DNA from: Enterobacteriaceae bacterium
GTDB taxonomy: Bacteria; Pseudomonadota; Gammaproteobacteria; Enterobacterales; Enterobacteriaceae
Assembly (NCBI GenBank): GCA_902363335.1
Contig: CABIZV010000001.1
Span: 186,001 to 250,000 of the forward strand
Direction of reading: 5' to 3'
DNA length: 64,000 nucleotides
In this document: positions 53,261 to 61,615 of the stretch, piece by piece
How the letters are laid out: every line of letters begins with the position of its first letter
How positions within the stretch are numbered: the first letter of the stretch is position 1
Program-made: the position numbers and the translations under genes
Notes under the pieces: generated by a model
Databases searched by the model: none
What the model was told of the DNA's origin: nothing
The model's input: the letters and a program-made list of their open reading frames with translations, nothing else

Positions 53261-53758
53261 TTAATTTTGCGAATCGAGCGTTGCCAGCTCTTTATCAATA
53301 AAGTACAACCCTTCTCCGCTTTTACCCGCCAGCGTCAGCTTATCAATAACTGATTTAAACAGCTTCTCTTCTTCATGTTGCTCAGAAACATACCATTGCA
53401 GGAAATTAAAGGTTGGATAATCCTGATTGGTCATTGCCGCATGCGCCAGTTCGTTGATTTTACTGGTGATAAGCTGCTCATGTTCGTAGGTCACCCGGAA
53501 GAGTTCATCCAGTGATGCGTATTCGGCAACCGGCGTTGGGACGGTATTGATGCGCGGCAGACTCCCGGTATCGGTGAGATAGTCGAACAGACGTTGCATG
53601 TGGGTCATCTCTTCCTGGGCGTGGCGGCGTAAGAATGCGGCGGCCCCTTCGAAACTGTTGAAGCTGCACCAGGCGCTCATCTGTTGATACAGTAAAGAAG
53701 AATAGAGCTCGAGATTCATCTGCTCATTTAATTTCTCGATCATTGGCGCTTTCAGCAT
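53261..53758 (-). CDS. ftnA: Bacterial ferritin FtnA
   Basis: 165 residues, the E. coli length. The ferroxidase ligands are kept (NLELYSSLLYQQ, HAQEEMTHMQRLFDY, WYVSEQHEEEKLF). It forms the 24-subunit iron store. Near-identical to E. coli FtnA over most of its length. Confidence 0.96.
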   Translation of the reverse strand: MLKAPMIEKLNEQMNLELYSSLLYQQMSAWCSFNSFEGAAAFLRRHAQEEMTHMQRLFDYLTDTGSLPRINTVPTPVAEYASLDELFRVTYEHEQLITSKINELAHAAMTNQDYPTFNFLQWYVSEQHEEEKLFKSVIDKLTLAGKSGEGLYFIDKELATLDSQN

Positions 53759-53946
53759 GGTTTCGCTCCAGAAAAATATTTCACAAGTTAATTACAGCAG
53801 AACTATAAGTTGTTATTAATTCATTTGCAAAAGGTAAATAAAAAATCATTTATTTAATAATGCGAATGGGAATAACACGCATTGGCATAAATATTAGAAG
53901 AGAAGGGGGTAAATATTAAATAACGCCGGAAGACCGGCGCGAGCGT

Positions 53947-54282
53947 TTAATAATAGGCGGAGCTGACGGGAACGTTAGCTATTCCACGGCACTGATACTG
54001 GAGAGTTACCTGCTCATTCAGGCAGACAGAGCCGCTGGTGGTTGTGCAGGTGGTAATCGGTTGACCAAAAGAAAATGCCGTGGTGTAGCCCATCTGCTGA
54101 CAGGCTTTATTGGCTTCGGATTGGGCAAGATAATCATCGGTTTTGGCATGTTGTAAAATAGCCTGACCATAGGTTAAACGCACGATACCGCTGGTCTGGT
54201 CCACTTCACTGACGCTTGCGGCGCGGGGAATTGAACACGCGGAAAGTGTCAGGAGGGCCGGGATAATTAGAAGGCTTTTCAT
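53947..54282 (-). CDS. yecR: Lipoprotein YecR
   Basis: 111 residues with lipoprotein signal (LTLSAC, Cys at 16), then SIPRAASVSEVDQTSGIVRLTY and QQMGYTTAFSFGQPITTC, matching E. coli YecR, which belongs to the FlhDC regulon. The ATG at 54280-54282 is used because the signal peptide begins there; the frame is open for 19 more codons upstream. Confidence 0.85.
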   Translation of the reverse strand: MKSLLIIPALLTLSACSIPRAASVSEVDQTSGIVRLTYGQAILQHAKTDDYLAQSEANKACQQMGYTTAFSFGQPITTCTTTSGSVCLNEQVTLQYQCRGIANVPVSSAYY

Positions 54283-54367
54283 CAAGTCGCTCTGCGCAAT
54301 CTGTCGTAAGCCTATTGTAGCTTTCGCTGCCAGGAGCAATCCCTTGAATAGTCACCATATCCTGAGG

Positions 54368-56554
54368 TTAATCCCTTCGTGAGTCATAAATGGCCTTAAA
54401 CTGAAGGTGTAGCTGACGAAACACCTCGACCAGCGCCGGATCAAAATGGCTGCCGGCGCTGTTGATGATAATTTCACACGCCTTTTCGTGGGAGAAGCTG
54501 GGCTTATAGACCCGCTTTTGTCGCAGCGCATCATAGACATCGGCAATCGCCAGAATGCGCGCCTCCAGCGGAATGTCTTCGCCAGCCAGCCCTTCCGGGT
54601 AGCCGCTGCCGTCCCACTTTTCATGATGATAATGAATAAGATTTTCAGCTACCGACCCTAATACCAGCCCCTGAACAATTCGCCAGCCTTTTGTCGTGTG
54701 CTGCTGAATCAGTTTGAATTCGTCCTCGGTGAGTTTGTCCTTTTTACGCAGAATATGCTCAGGTACGGCAATTTTGCCTATGTCATGCAGTGAGGCGTAC
54801 GTTTCTATGGCGCGAATATTTTTCTGCGGCAGCTTCAGGTTAGCGGCAAGGAGGCTACAGTAAGCGGCGACGCGACGAATATGACAGCCGGTTTCATCAT
54901 CATGGACGTGATTTATCTTTTCCATTGCTTCGACGATGCTACGGTTTATGGCACGGTTTTTATTCATATGCCGCCACATCATCAACATCATGCTGAGAAT
55001 AAAGATAAGCAGTGCTAATAGCCCGGCGCTGATGATCTGCAGTGCGTTTTTGCTTAAAGACATCGTTGGCGCGAGGCGGGTAGGCGGCGTTAACTGGTAA
55101 CGATAGTTCGAAATAAGATGCACCTGCGCCAGCAGCGCGTGCAGAGGATGATCGACGTTTATCCAGGTGCCAATCTGATAGCTGGAATTGGTCAGCCCGG
55201 CGACTTTCAGCGCCCCGCGGAAAAGATCGCTGCCGCGCAGCGCCTGCTCAAGCGAGGTGAGGTCGCCCAGGATAAAGTCAATTTGGTTATTATCAATAGA
55301 ATCCAGCAGTTCATCAATTGAAGCTCGTGAGACTATGTTGACCTCGGAACCAAACCGCTGACGCAGATAATAGGCGGCAAACGAGCCGCGGATAACCCCC
55401 ACTCGCTGATGCCGGACTTGCTCTTCGTCCAGAATAAAGGGCTGCCCAATCTTGTTGTAATACGCGTTATAGCCGTTGACTAACGTCCCGACTAACCCTT
55501 CCATCTGCGCGCCATTGCGCACATCAATAATATCGGCAAGGTGGATAGGCCATTCTTCATTTTGCATACGAATCAGATAGCTATCAACAAATTGCACATT
55601 GACATTAATGTTAAGCAGCTCTCGAAGGTCTTCTATCATCGCGATAGCACTACCGTGATAGCCTTGCTCATCTTTCCAGATGATCGGCGCAAAGTTCTCA
55701 TTTTTGGGTAACAGTAAAGTGAGGCTATTTTCCGCAAGCCAGGCTTTTTCTGCATCGGTGATATTCAGTTTATGACGCAGATAATCGCGTTGGCTTTGTT
55801 GCTCCAGCGCCTGCAATTTCCCGTTTTGCTGCCATTCATTAATCAACTGATTAATATTGTTACGCATCGAGATTAATTCCGGGCTGATGCCGAAAGATGA
55901 GGTGATGCGAAGAGAATTGAAGGGGCGGGAGATCGTGTAGTAATACTGCGGGCCGCCGATTTCGCGGTCCTCATTGATATAGAAGTCCGCGCCGCCGCTG
56001 CGAAGAATTTGCAGGGCTTCGTTACTGCTTTCTACCTCGATAATCTGCTGGAACTGTAGCGTGGGATAAACGCGTCTGACGAGCTCCTGCGTCTGGTCGC
56101 TGCGTCGGAAAATTACGCGGGTATTATTAAGATCGTTAATGGATGCGGCCGGGCGGGTGATGCTGGCCGCCACGATGGTACTTTCCAGCAGCCGCGTCGA
56201 TAAGATGTTGTTATGCAAATACTCACGGGTCTGCAACACGCTCGCATAGAGCCCGTAATCATGATGGGCAAACCGTTGGTCGAAGGTCGTACCATCAATG
56301 GGACGTAGCGTAAGGTTATAGCCGTAACGCGAATTCAGCGCGTGAAGAAGCTCAGGATAGAAACCATGAAATTGCCCGTTGCCATCACGCCAGAATTCAA
56401 AACTGTCAGCATCAAGTATCCACACGGGGATGGCTGACGTCGTTTTTATCTTTTGCGGCGGTATAGCGTAAGCACGAGTTGTGAAAATAAGTAACAGGGT
56501 CAGTAGTATAAGAAGACCCAGCCCGTGTCGAAAACGCCGGCAGTTCTGTGTCAC
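54368..56554 (-). CDS. HD-GYP cyclic di-GMP phosphodiesterase with two binding-protein-like sensor domains
   Basis: 728 residues. Signal/anchor at 1-30, then two periplasmic type 3 solute-binding domains (about 40-265 and 285-500), a membrane helix at about 512-536 and a cytoplasmic HD-GYP domain (about 550-715). The catalytic set is intact: HD at 590-591 (LHDIGK), HHEKWDGSGYP at 643-653, and ADVYDAL. The tandem Venus-flytrap sensor resembles BvgS/EvgS. HD-GYP enzymes are uncommon in enterobacteria, which mostly use EAL domains. The input is likely a small amino-acid-like ligand; inferred. It probably counteracts GGDEF enzymes such as DgcQ. Confidence 0.88.
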   Translation of the reverse strand: MTQNCRRFRHGLGLLILLTLLLIFTTRAYAIPPQKIKTTSAIPVWILDADSFEFWRDGNGQFHGFYPELLHALNSRYGYNLTLRPIDGTTFDQRFAHHDYGLYASVLQTREYLHNNILSTRLLESTIVAASITRPAASINDLNNTRVIFRRSDQTQELVRRVYPTLQFQQIIEVESSNEALQILRSGGADFYINEDREIGGPQYYYTISRPFNSLRITSSFGISPELISMRNNINQLINEWQQNGKLQALEQQSQRDYLRHKLNITDAEKAWLAENSLTLLLPKNENFAPIIWKDEQGYHGSAIAMIEDLRELLNINVNVQFVDSYLIRMQNEEWPIHLADIIDVRNGAQMEGLVGTLVNGYNAYYNKIGQPFILDEEQVRHQRVGVIRGSFAAYYLRQRFGSEVNIVSRASIDELLDSIDNNQIDFILGDLTSLEQALRGSDLFRGALKVAGLTNSSYQIGTWINVDHPLHALLAQVHLISNYRYQLTPPTRLAPTMSLSKNALQIISAGLLALLIFILSMMLMMWRHMNKNRAINRSIVEAMEKINHVHDDETGCHIRRVAAYCSLLAANLKLPQKNIRAIETYASLHDIGKIAVPEHILRKKDKLTEDEFKLIQQHTTKGWRIVQGLVLGSVAENLIHYHHEKWDGSGYPEGLAGEDIPLEARILAIADVYDALRQKRVYKPSFSHEKACEIIINSAGSHFDPALVEVFRQLHLQFKAIYDSRRD

Positions 56555-56842
56555 AAGTCAGTTCCTTTGAAAAACTATTCAATCCATTTAATAGCGTACA
56601 AAAAGCAAGGACTATTCCAGTCCGTTTCCAGTCTAGTCGACCCTCTGGTCTATGGACAGAAAAAAAAGAGTGCGTTATGTAATGTTTTTTCAATCCCAGG
56701 AAGAACGAAAAGTGTGACCGCCTCAGTAAAAATCAAAACGTTTTTTCATAAAATTTGAAAGTGCGTTTGTCTGATAGTAAGGTTACTACAATGTAATCGA
56801 ACGACTGCGGGTGAGCCCGCGTAGCTTTCAGGAGAGGAAAGA

Positions 56843-57481
56843 ATGAAAATTGCACTGATGATGGAAAATAGCCAGGCCAGCAAAAACGCGACAATTCATC
56901 ATGAGTTAAAAGCTGTGGCCGATGAGAAAGGTTTCCCGGTCTATAACGTGGGCATGTGCGATGAAAACGATCATCACCTGACCTACATTCACCTGGGGAT
57001 CATGGCCAGCATCCTGCTGAATGCGAAAGCGGTCGACTTCGTGGTCACCGGCTGTGGCACCGGCCAGGGCGCAATGATGTCTCTGAACATTCACCCAGGC
57101 GTGGTGTGCGGCTACTGTCTGGATCCGGCTGACGCCTTCCTGTTTGCCCAGATCAACAACGGTAACGCGCTGTCTCTGGCCTTTGCAAAAGGCTATGGCT
57201 GGGGCGCTGAGCTGAACGTCCGCTACATGTTTGAAAAAGCATTTACCGGTCGTAACGGTGAAGGTTATCCGCCAGAGCGTAAAGAGCCACAGGTACGTAA
57301 CGCCGGTATCCTGAACCAGGTAAAAGCAGCGGTAGTGAAAGAAAACTACCTGGATACCCTGCGCGCCATCGACCCGGAACTGGTGAAAACCGCCGTTTCC
57401 GGCAAACGTTTCCAGGAATGCTTCTTTGAAAACTGCCAGAACAAAGAGATTGAAGCCTTTGTTCGCGAGATTCTGGCGTAA
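56843..57481 (+). CDS. RpiB/LacA/LacB-family sugar-phosphate isomerase-like protein
   Basis: 212 residues. Residues 1-150 are the RpiB/LacAB fold with CGTGQGAMMSLNIHPGVVCG (catalytic Cys loop) and ADAFLFAQINNGNALSLA. An extra C-terminal part of about 55 residues (QVRNAGILNQVKAAVVKENY to the end) carries two cysteines (ECFFENCQ). Codon use is strongly biased to highly expressed codons, unlike most neighbours, and AGGAG precedes the ATG. The substrate is not known; pentose or tetrose phosphate isomerisation is typical. No kinase or aldolase gene sits beside it. Confidence 0.75.
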   Translation: MKIALMMENSQASKNATIHHELKAVADEKGFPVYNVGMCDENDHHLTYIHLGIMASILLNAKAVDFVVTGCGTGQGAMMSLNIHPGVVCGYCLDPADAFLFAQINNGNALSLAFAKGYGWGAELNVRYMFEKAFTGRNGEGYPPERKEPQVRNAGILNQVKAAVVKENYLDTLRAIDPELVKTAVSGKRFQECFFENCQNKEIEAFVREILA

Positions 57482-57505
57482 GCTACAGACCTCAAACGGC
57501 AAACA

Positions 57506-57533
57506 AAAACCCACGCATCGCGTGGGTTTTTTT
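57506..57533. terminator. Bidirectional terminator, isomerase and MFS genes
   Basis: AAAACCCACGC and GCGTGGGTTTT form a perfect 11-bp stem with an ATC loop and A/T-runs on both sides. Confidence 0.88.
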
Positions 57534-57542
57534 ATTCCGGGC

Positions 57543-58967
57543 TTAGGCTTTAACTTTCTTCGATACGGCGTTCCCCGCATCTCGCGTCAGATGAAGCGTA
57601 TCAAACATGCCGACCAGACAAATCAGCGCAATAAAAATAAAGGCAAGGCGGAAACTTATACCCGGTATGGCCCCTAACGCCATCATCGAACTTATCTTCT
57701 CACCAATACGAATGCCAATCGCCCCTAACGTGATGCCAAGCCCGATGGCTAACTGACTGGCGGTACTGAACAGGGTATTGGCATAACTCATCTGCGGTGA
57801 AGGGACGTCGGCGAACGCCAGGGTACTGACGCCGGTAAACTGGATAGAGCGGAAAACGCCACCGAGATAGAGCACCAGCATAATCACCCATACGGGCGTC
57901 TGCGGCGTCAGGAAAGCGCAGGCAACCAGCGCCAGAACATTCAGCGCGCCGTTAATCAGCAACAGGCGGCGAAAGCCGAGCCAGCGGATAAGCGGGGTGG
58001 TGGCCGGTTTTATCGTCAGATTGCCGACGAAGACTGCCAGCACCAGCAGGCCAGAATGGAACGGATCCATACCAAATCCTACCTGGAAAAGCAGCGGCAG
58101 CAGGAATGGCACGGCGCTGATAGAGGCACGAAACAGCGAACCGCCATACATCGTCACCTTGAAGGTCGGAACCTGCAATGCATCCAGACGAATCATGGGC
58201 CACGGCGTTTTACGAAAATGACGCAGCGCGTAGTAGAAGGTGACGCCGCCGATAAGCAGCAGGGCAATTACCAGAGCGACGTTCGGTTTCTCGGCCCCGA
58301 GTAATTCCATCGCGTAAACCAGGCTGACCATCGACACTGAGGTGGCCAGAAAGCCGGGGAGGTCGAAAGGACGGCGCTCGTCATCGCGGATATCAGGGAT
58401 AATGCGCAGCGCCAGGATAATGGCGATAATGCCCAGCGGAACGTTAATAAAGAAGATCCAGCGCCAATCGGCCACGGTGGTAATAAAGCCCCCTAGCGGC
58501 GGCCCGATAATCGGGGCGATAAGTGCCGGCCAGGTCAGGGTCGCAATAGCGGTAATCAGCAGGTGCTTTGGTGTGGTGCGTAGAACGGCAAGGCGTCCAA
58601 CCGGCACCATCAAAGCACCGCCTACGCCTTGTAGGATCCGCATGGCAACAAATTCATGGGCGCTGGTGGCCAGCCCACAAAATACGGATGCTACGGTAAA
58701 GATAGCCAGCGCCAGGCTAAAGATGGTACGAGCACCGAAGCGGTCGGCTATCCACCCGCTGGCGGGGATCAGTACTGCGAGGGTGATAAGATAGGCGCTG
58801 ATGCCGATATTCAAATCGACGGCTTCAACGCCAAAGGTTTTAGCCATGTCTGGCAAGGCGGTGGCAATCACCGTCCCATCAAGGAACTCCATAAAGAATG
58901 CACCGGCCACCAGCAGGGCGGCAGGGGATACCCCGCGAGTTGCCTGGGCCTGGGAAGGTTCGCTCAT
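57543..58967 (-). CDS. MFS drug exporter, DHA2 family
   Basis: 474 residues, about fourteen membrane helices. Motif A variants (GWIADRFGARTIF), the motif C-like LQGVGGALMVPVGRLAVLRT and ADWRWIFFINVPLG identify the EmrB/QacA/MdtD branch. Resembles E. coli MdtD. Exported substrate unknown. Converges on the isomerase-like gene. Confidence 0.85.
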   Translation of the reverse strand: MSEPSQAQATRGVSPAALLVAGAFFMEFLDGTVIATALPDMAKTFGVEAVDLNIGISAYLITLAVLIPASGWIADRFGARTIFSLALAIFTVASVFCGLATSAHEFVAMRILQGVGGALMVPVGRLAVLRTTPKHLLITAIATLTWPALIAPIIGPPLGGFITTVADWRWIFFINVPLGIIAIILALRIIPDIRDDERRPFDLPGFLATSVSMVSLVYAMELLGAEKPNVALVIALLLIGGVTFYYALRHFRKTPWPMIRLDALQVPTFKVTMYGGSLFRASISAVPFLLPLLFQVGFGMDPFHSGLLVLAVFVGNLTIKPATTPLIRWLGFRRLLLINGALNVLALVACAFLTPQTPVWVIMLVLYLGGVFRSIQFTGVSTLAFADVPSPQMSYANTLFSTASQLAIGLGITLGAIGIRIGEKISSMMALGAIPGISFRLAFIFIALICLVGMFDTLHLTRDAGNAVSKKVKA

Positions 58968-59099
58968 TTTTCAACCCTATCAAAAAAACGCGTAATTTTT
59001 ATAAAATTTGTCGGTGTAGTAAGTCGAAGATTTCTATAACAATTTTTGTATAAATTTAACGTAATGAATAAATTTTGTGTGATTTATATCTCAAAGTGA

Positions 59100-59127
59100 T
59101 TGATTTTTGTGATGCAGGTCATATTAT
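59100..59127 (+). promoter_or_regulatory. azuCR promoter with internal CRP site
   Basis: A -35 TTGATT (59100-59105) and -10 TATTAT (59122-59127) with a 16-base spacer. TGTGA-N6-TCATA (59108-59123) lies between them, so bound CRP would block polymerase; azuC in E. coli is CRP-repressed. Confidence 0.7.
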
Positions 59128-59175
59128 GTGCGTAAAGACAATAACATCTGCATAACAAAAAACGGGAGTGTCACC

Positions 59176-59265
59176 ATGAAACAGCGCATGCGTAAAATCC
59201 TCAAAAGCATGTTTGAGAACTATTGCAAAACTTTCAAAGACGTACCGCCAGGCGGTATGTTCTGA
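59176..59265 (+). CDS. azuC: Small membrane-associated peptide AzuC
   Basis: 29 residues: MKQRMRKILKSMFENYCKTF then KDVPPGGMF, matching E. coli AzuC (28 residues). GGGAG lies 8 bases before the first ATG. It is an amphipathic basic peptide at the inner membrane; E. coli AzuC binds GlpD and raises its activity. Confidence 0.88.
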   Translation: MKQRMRKILKSMFENYCKTFKDVPPGGMF

Positions 59266-59270
59266 TAAAA

Positions 59271-59294
59271 AAACCTGCCACGGCAGGTTTTTTT
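59271..59294 (+). terminator. Terminator of azuCR
   Basis: AAACCTGCC and GGCAGGTTT pair around AC, followed by four more Ts. Confidence 0.9.
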
Positions 59295-59345
59295 ATCTTC
59301 TGCGAAAGTAGGTTACTATTACGCTCCGCAAAAAAGGAGCAAAAA

Positions 59346-59597
59346 ATGTCTCAAAACCTTACCCCTAATGATGAGCTGGTTTCCGACGTGGTAGCCTGTC
59401 AGCTGGTAATCAAACAGATCCTTGATGTCATCGACATTATCGCTCCGGTTGAAGTGCGCGATAAAATGGCATCACAGCTAAAAGCCATCGATTTCACCAC
59501 CCATCCGGCAGGTGCCGACCCGGTCACGCTGCGGGCGATTCAGAAAGCCGTGGCTTTGATTGAGCTGAAGTTTACGCCGCAAGACACCACGCATTAA
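59346..59597 (+). CDS. yecJ: Small protein YecJ (DUF2766)
   Basis: 83 residues, the E. coli length; NDELVSDVVACQLVIKQILD and IELKFTPQ are typical. AAAAAGGAGC lies before the ATG at 59346. Function unknown. It sits between azuC and ftnB as in E. coli. Confidence 0.9.
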   Translation: MSQNLTPNDELVSDVVACQLVIKQILDVIDIIAPVEVRDKMASQLKAIDFTTHPAGADPVTLRAIQKAVALIELKFTPQDTTH

Positions 59598-59677
59598 TCG
59601 GTGCGAAAGGGCCAGGTTTCATCCTGAGTGCTGGAAGGAAGGCAAGCAAGGGCGGCGTTACCGCCCTTGTGACATGA

Positions 59678-60181
59678 TTAATGTTTTTGGTGTGACACAA
59701 TATTCAGCAGATGCTGATCGGTTTGCTGAATGCATAAACCCGCCTTACGTGCGCTGCGGATCTCATCCAGAATGGTCTTCAGCAAGATACCATCCTGTTC
59801 CTGCTCTTCTTCCAGTGCATTGAGGAAACTCAGGGTGCTATCGTCATGAAGAACTTTTGCTTCATGGGTCAATTGCGAGAGCGTTGAAGCACGTTGGGCA
59901 TGATCTTCAATGGTTTGCAGGAAAAGATCTTCAAGTGTCATACAATCGTCTTCCTGAGCTTCAAACGCTTTTACTACCGGATAAGCACCTGATTTCTTCA
60001 TATAATCGAACACGCGCATCATTTGCGTGACGCTTGATTGCGCGCGTGAACGAAGAAATGTTGCGGTACCATTGAGTCGATGTTCGGAACACCACTCGCT
60101 CAAACGCAAATAATGATTAGATGCATAAAATTCGAGATTCATCTGAGCATTAAGCTTTTGAACCATTCCTGAAACTGCCAT
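59678..60181 (-). CDS. ftnB: Ferritin-like protein FtnB
   Basis: 167 residues, the E. coli length. The four-helix bundle is kept but ligands of the ferroxidase centre differ from FtnA (RSRAQSSVTQMMRVFDYM, NALEEEQEQDGILL), as known for FtnB, which helps repair iron-sulfur centres. The start at 60179-60181 (MAVSGMVQKLNAQMNLEFYAS) fits E. coli. Confidence 0.93.
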   Translation of the reverse strand: MAVSGMVQKLNAQMNLEFYASNHYLRLSEWCSEHRLNGTATFLRSRAQSSVTQMMRVFDYMKKSGAYPVVKAFEAQEDDCMTLEDLFLQTIEDHAQRASTLSQLTHEAKVLHDDSTLSFLNALEEEQEQDGILLKTILDEIRSARKAGLCIQQTDQHLLNIVSHQKH

Positions 60182-60806
60182 GTGAATATCCTTATTACCA
60201 GGTCGGAACGATACGCGTGACATCGCACAGTTCTAAATAGCCGCTAACCATGCGCTATTTACGCGTTAGAGTGTGATTACCTATTACAGGTAATCCTTAT
60301 ATAAATCTGGAGAATATAATTCATCTCCAGCATGAAAATAATACGCTCAGAAGGCATATAAGAAAACTCTCATGAGCCGCTTTTTACGTTTCGTTACAAC
60401 AGAAACGCTGATAAAAAAATACAGCGCCATGGCATTTATGTAATCTATTGATATGTATCGAATATAACGTCGATGCATCTTCTGGGTAAGGCATTTTTAA
60501 CAATTGAAACGATGTTTCATTATTGCTTTAAAAAGTGTGATCTGCTTCTAATATTTTCTGAAAAAATGAAACGCGCATTAGGCGTAATAAGTATTATTTG
60601 TTATCAATAAGGCATCACGGACAAAGGTTGTTGGTTATAAGTCATATTTTAAGGCTACGTACTTAATATCGGAATGACGTTAAATTTGTTTTGGATCATT
60701 TTGGATTAAAGCCAGCAAGAGGATTATGTTCGCGGTAATTAAGGGTACATAAAGTCCGGCCCCATTTTAGGGGAGGACGATATTGATAAAATTGACAGGA
60801 GTTAAA
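60182..60806. other. Long gene-free region between ftnB and DJ-1-like gene
   Basis: 625 AT-rich bases without a recognisable gene. It contains two inverted repeats: GATTACCT/AGGTAATC (60275-60295, 5-base loop) and CTGGAGA/TCTCCAG (60307-60330), both near the ftnB promoter side, and a GGGGAGG-type leader with AGGAG before the next gene. No small RNA terminator was seen. Confidence 0.45.
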
Positions 60807-61364
60807 ATGAAACAGGTTGCAGTTTTGCTCGCCCCAGGGTTTGAAGAAGGGGAAGCGATTGTCACTATCGATATTCTGCGTCGCCTGCACATTGGTGTTG
60901 AGCTGGTGTCATGTGCAGAATCACGTGCAGTGGTGAGTTATCACGATATTCCGATGGTGGCGGATGCGACGCTGGCTGAACGCATGGACACGCTGTACGA
61001 CGCGGTTGTCCTGCCGGGTGGGCCGCAGGGAAGTGTGAATCTGGCGGCAAACCAGGACGTCATTAAGTTTGTTGCCGCGCACGATGCCGCCGGTAAATTT
61101 ATCTGCCCAATCTGCTCTGCCGCCGCGCGCGTGTTAGCGGGCAACGATCTGTTGAAAGGCCGCCGCTATGTCTGTTCAGGCGATTTATGGCAGGATGTTA
61201 AAAATGGTGAATACGTTGATGCGCCGGTAGTGGAAGACGGCAATCTGATAAGCGGTAAAGGATTTGGTCACGTGTTTGATTTTGCCTTCACCGTAGCCGC
61301 TCGTCTGTTAGGTGATGAAGCACCGGTGCGCGATCACGCCGATCACATCTATTATCGCTGGTAA
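60807..61364 (+). CDS. DJ-1/PfpI family protein (YajL-like)
   Basis: 185 residues. The active-site pattern is present: Glu in LAPGFEEGEAIVTIDILRR and the nucleophile-elbow cysteine in CPICSAAARVLA, with PGGPQGS forming the oxyanion region. It resembles YajL/DJ-1, proposed as chaperone, glyoxalase or deglycase; which applies here is not readable. ATG at 60807 with AGGAG seven bases upstream. Inserted between ftnB and araF compared with K-12. Confidence 0.85.
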   Translation: MKQVAVLLAPGFEEGEAIVTIDILRRLHIGVELVSCAESRAVVSYHDIPMVADATLAERMDTLYDAVVLPGGPQGSVNLAANQDVIKFVAAHDAAGKFICPICSAAARVLAGNDLLKGRRYVCSGDLWQDVKNGEYVDAPVVEDGNLISGKGFGHVFDFAFTVAARLLGDEAPVRDHADHIYYRW

Positions 61365-61373
61365 GTCCTCACA

Positions 61374-61404
61374 ATAGCGCGAATTGTCTGACAATTCGCG
61401 CTAT
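61374..61404. terminator. Perfect 14-bp hairpin after the DJ-1-like gene
   Basis: ATAGCGCGAATTGT and ACAATTCGCGCTAT pair around CTG with no mismatch. It lacks a T-run, so it may act as a stabiliser or factor-assisted terminator. Confidence 0.6.
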
Positions 61405-61615
61405 CTCATATGTAATTATCTGCTGAATCTATGCATCACTTTACTGTAATTCAGCGGTGTGATGTTCCTCTCTTATGAAAAGTTAATTCCGGGCTATTAA
61501 TGTTTCAACAACGTTAACGCTGTAAGCGAAACAGCTAATACTTTGTTTTATGTCTACTTTAAATCGGTCATCTGATTTACCCCTACATAAAAGAACATTT
61601 AGGCTGGAGTTAACC

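Larger units (their letters stand above)
59134..59294 (+). ncRNA. azuR: AzuCR dual-function RNA
   Basis: From the predicted start point to the terminator the RNA is about 161 bases, close to the 164 of E. coli AzuCR. It encodes the AzuC peptide and, in E. coli, also base-pairs with cadA and galE mRNAs. It stands between the MFS gene and yecJ, as azuC does in E. coli. Confidence 0.75.
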
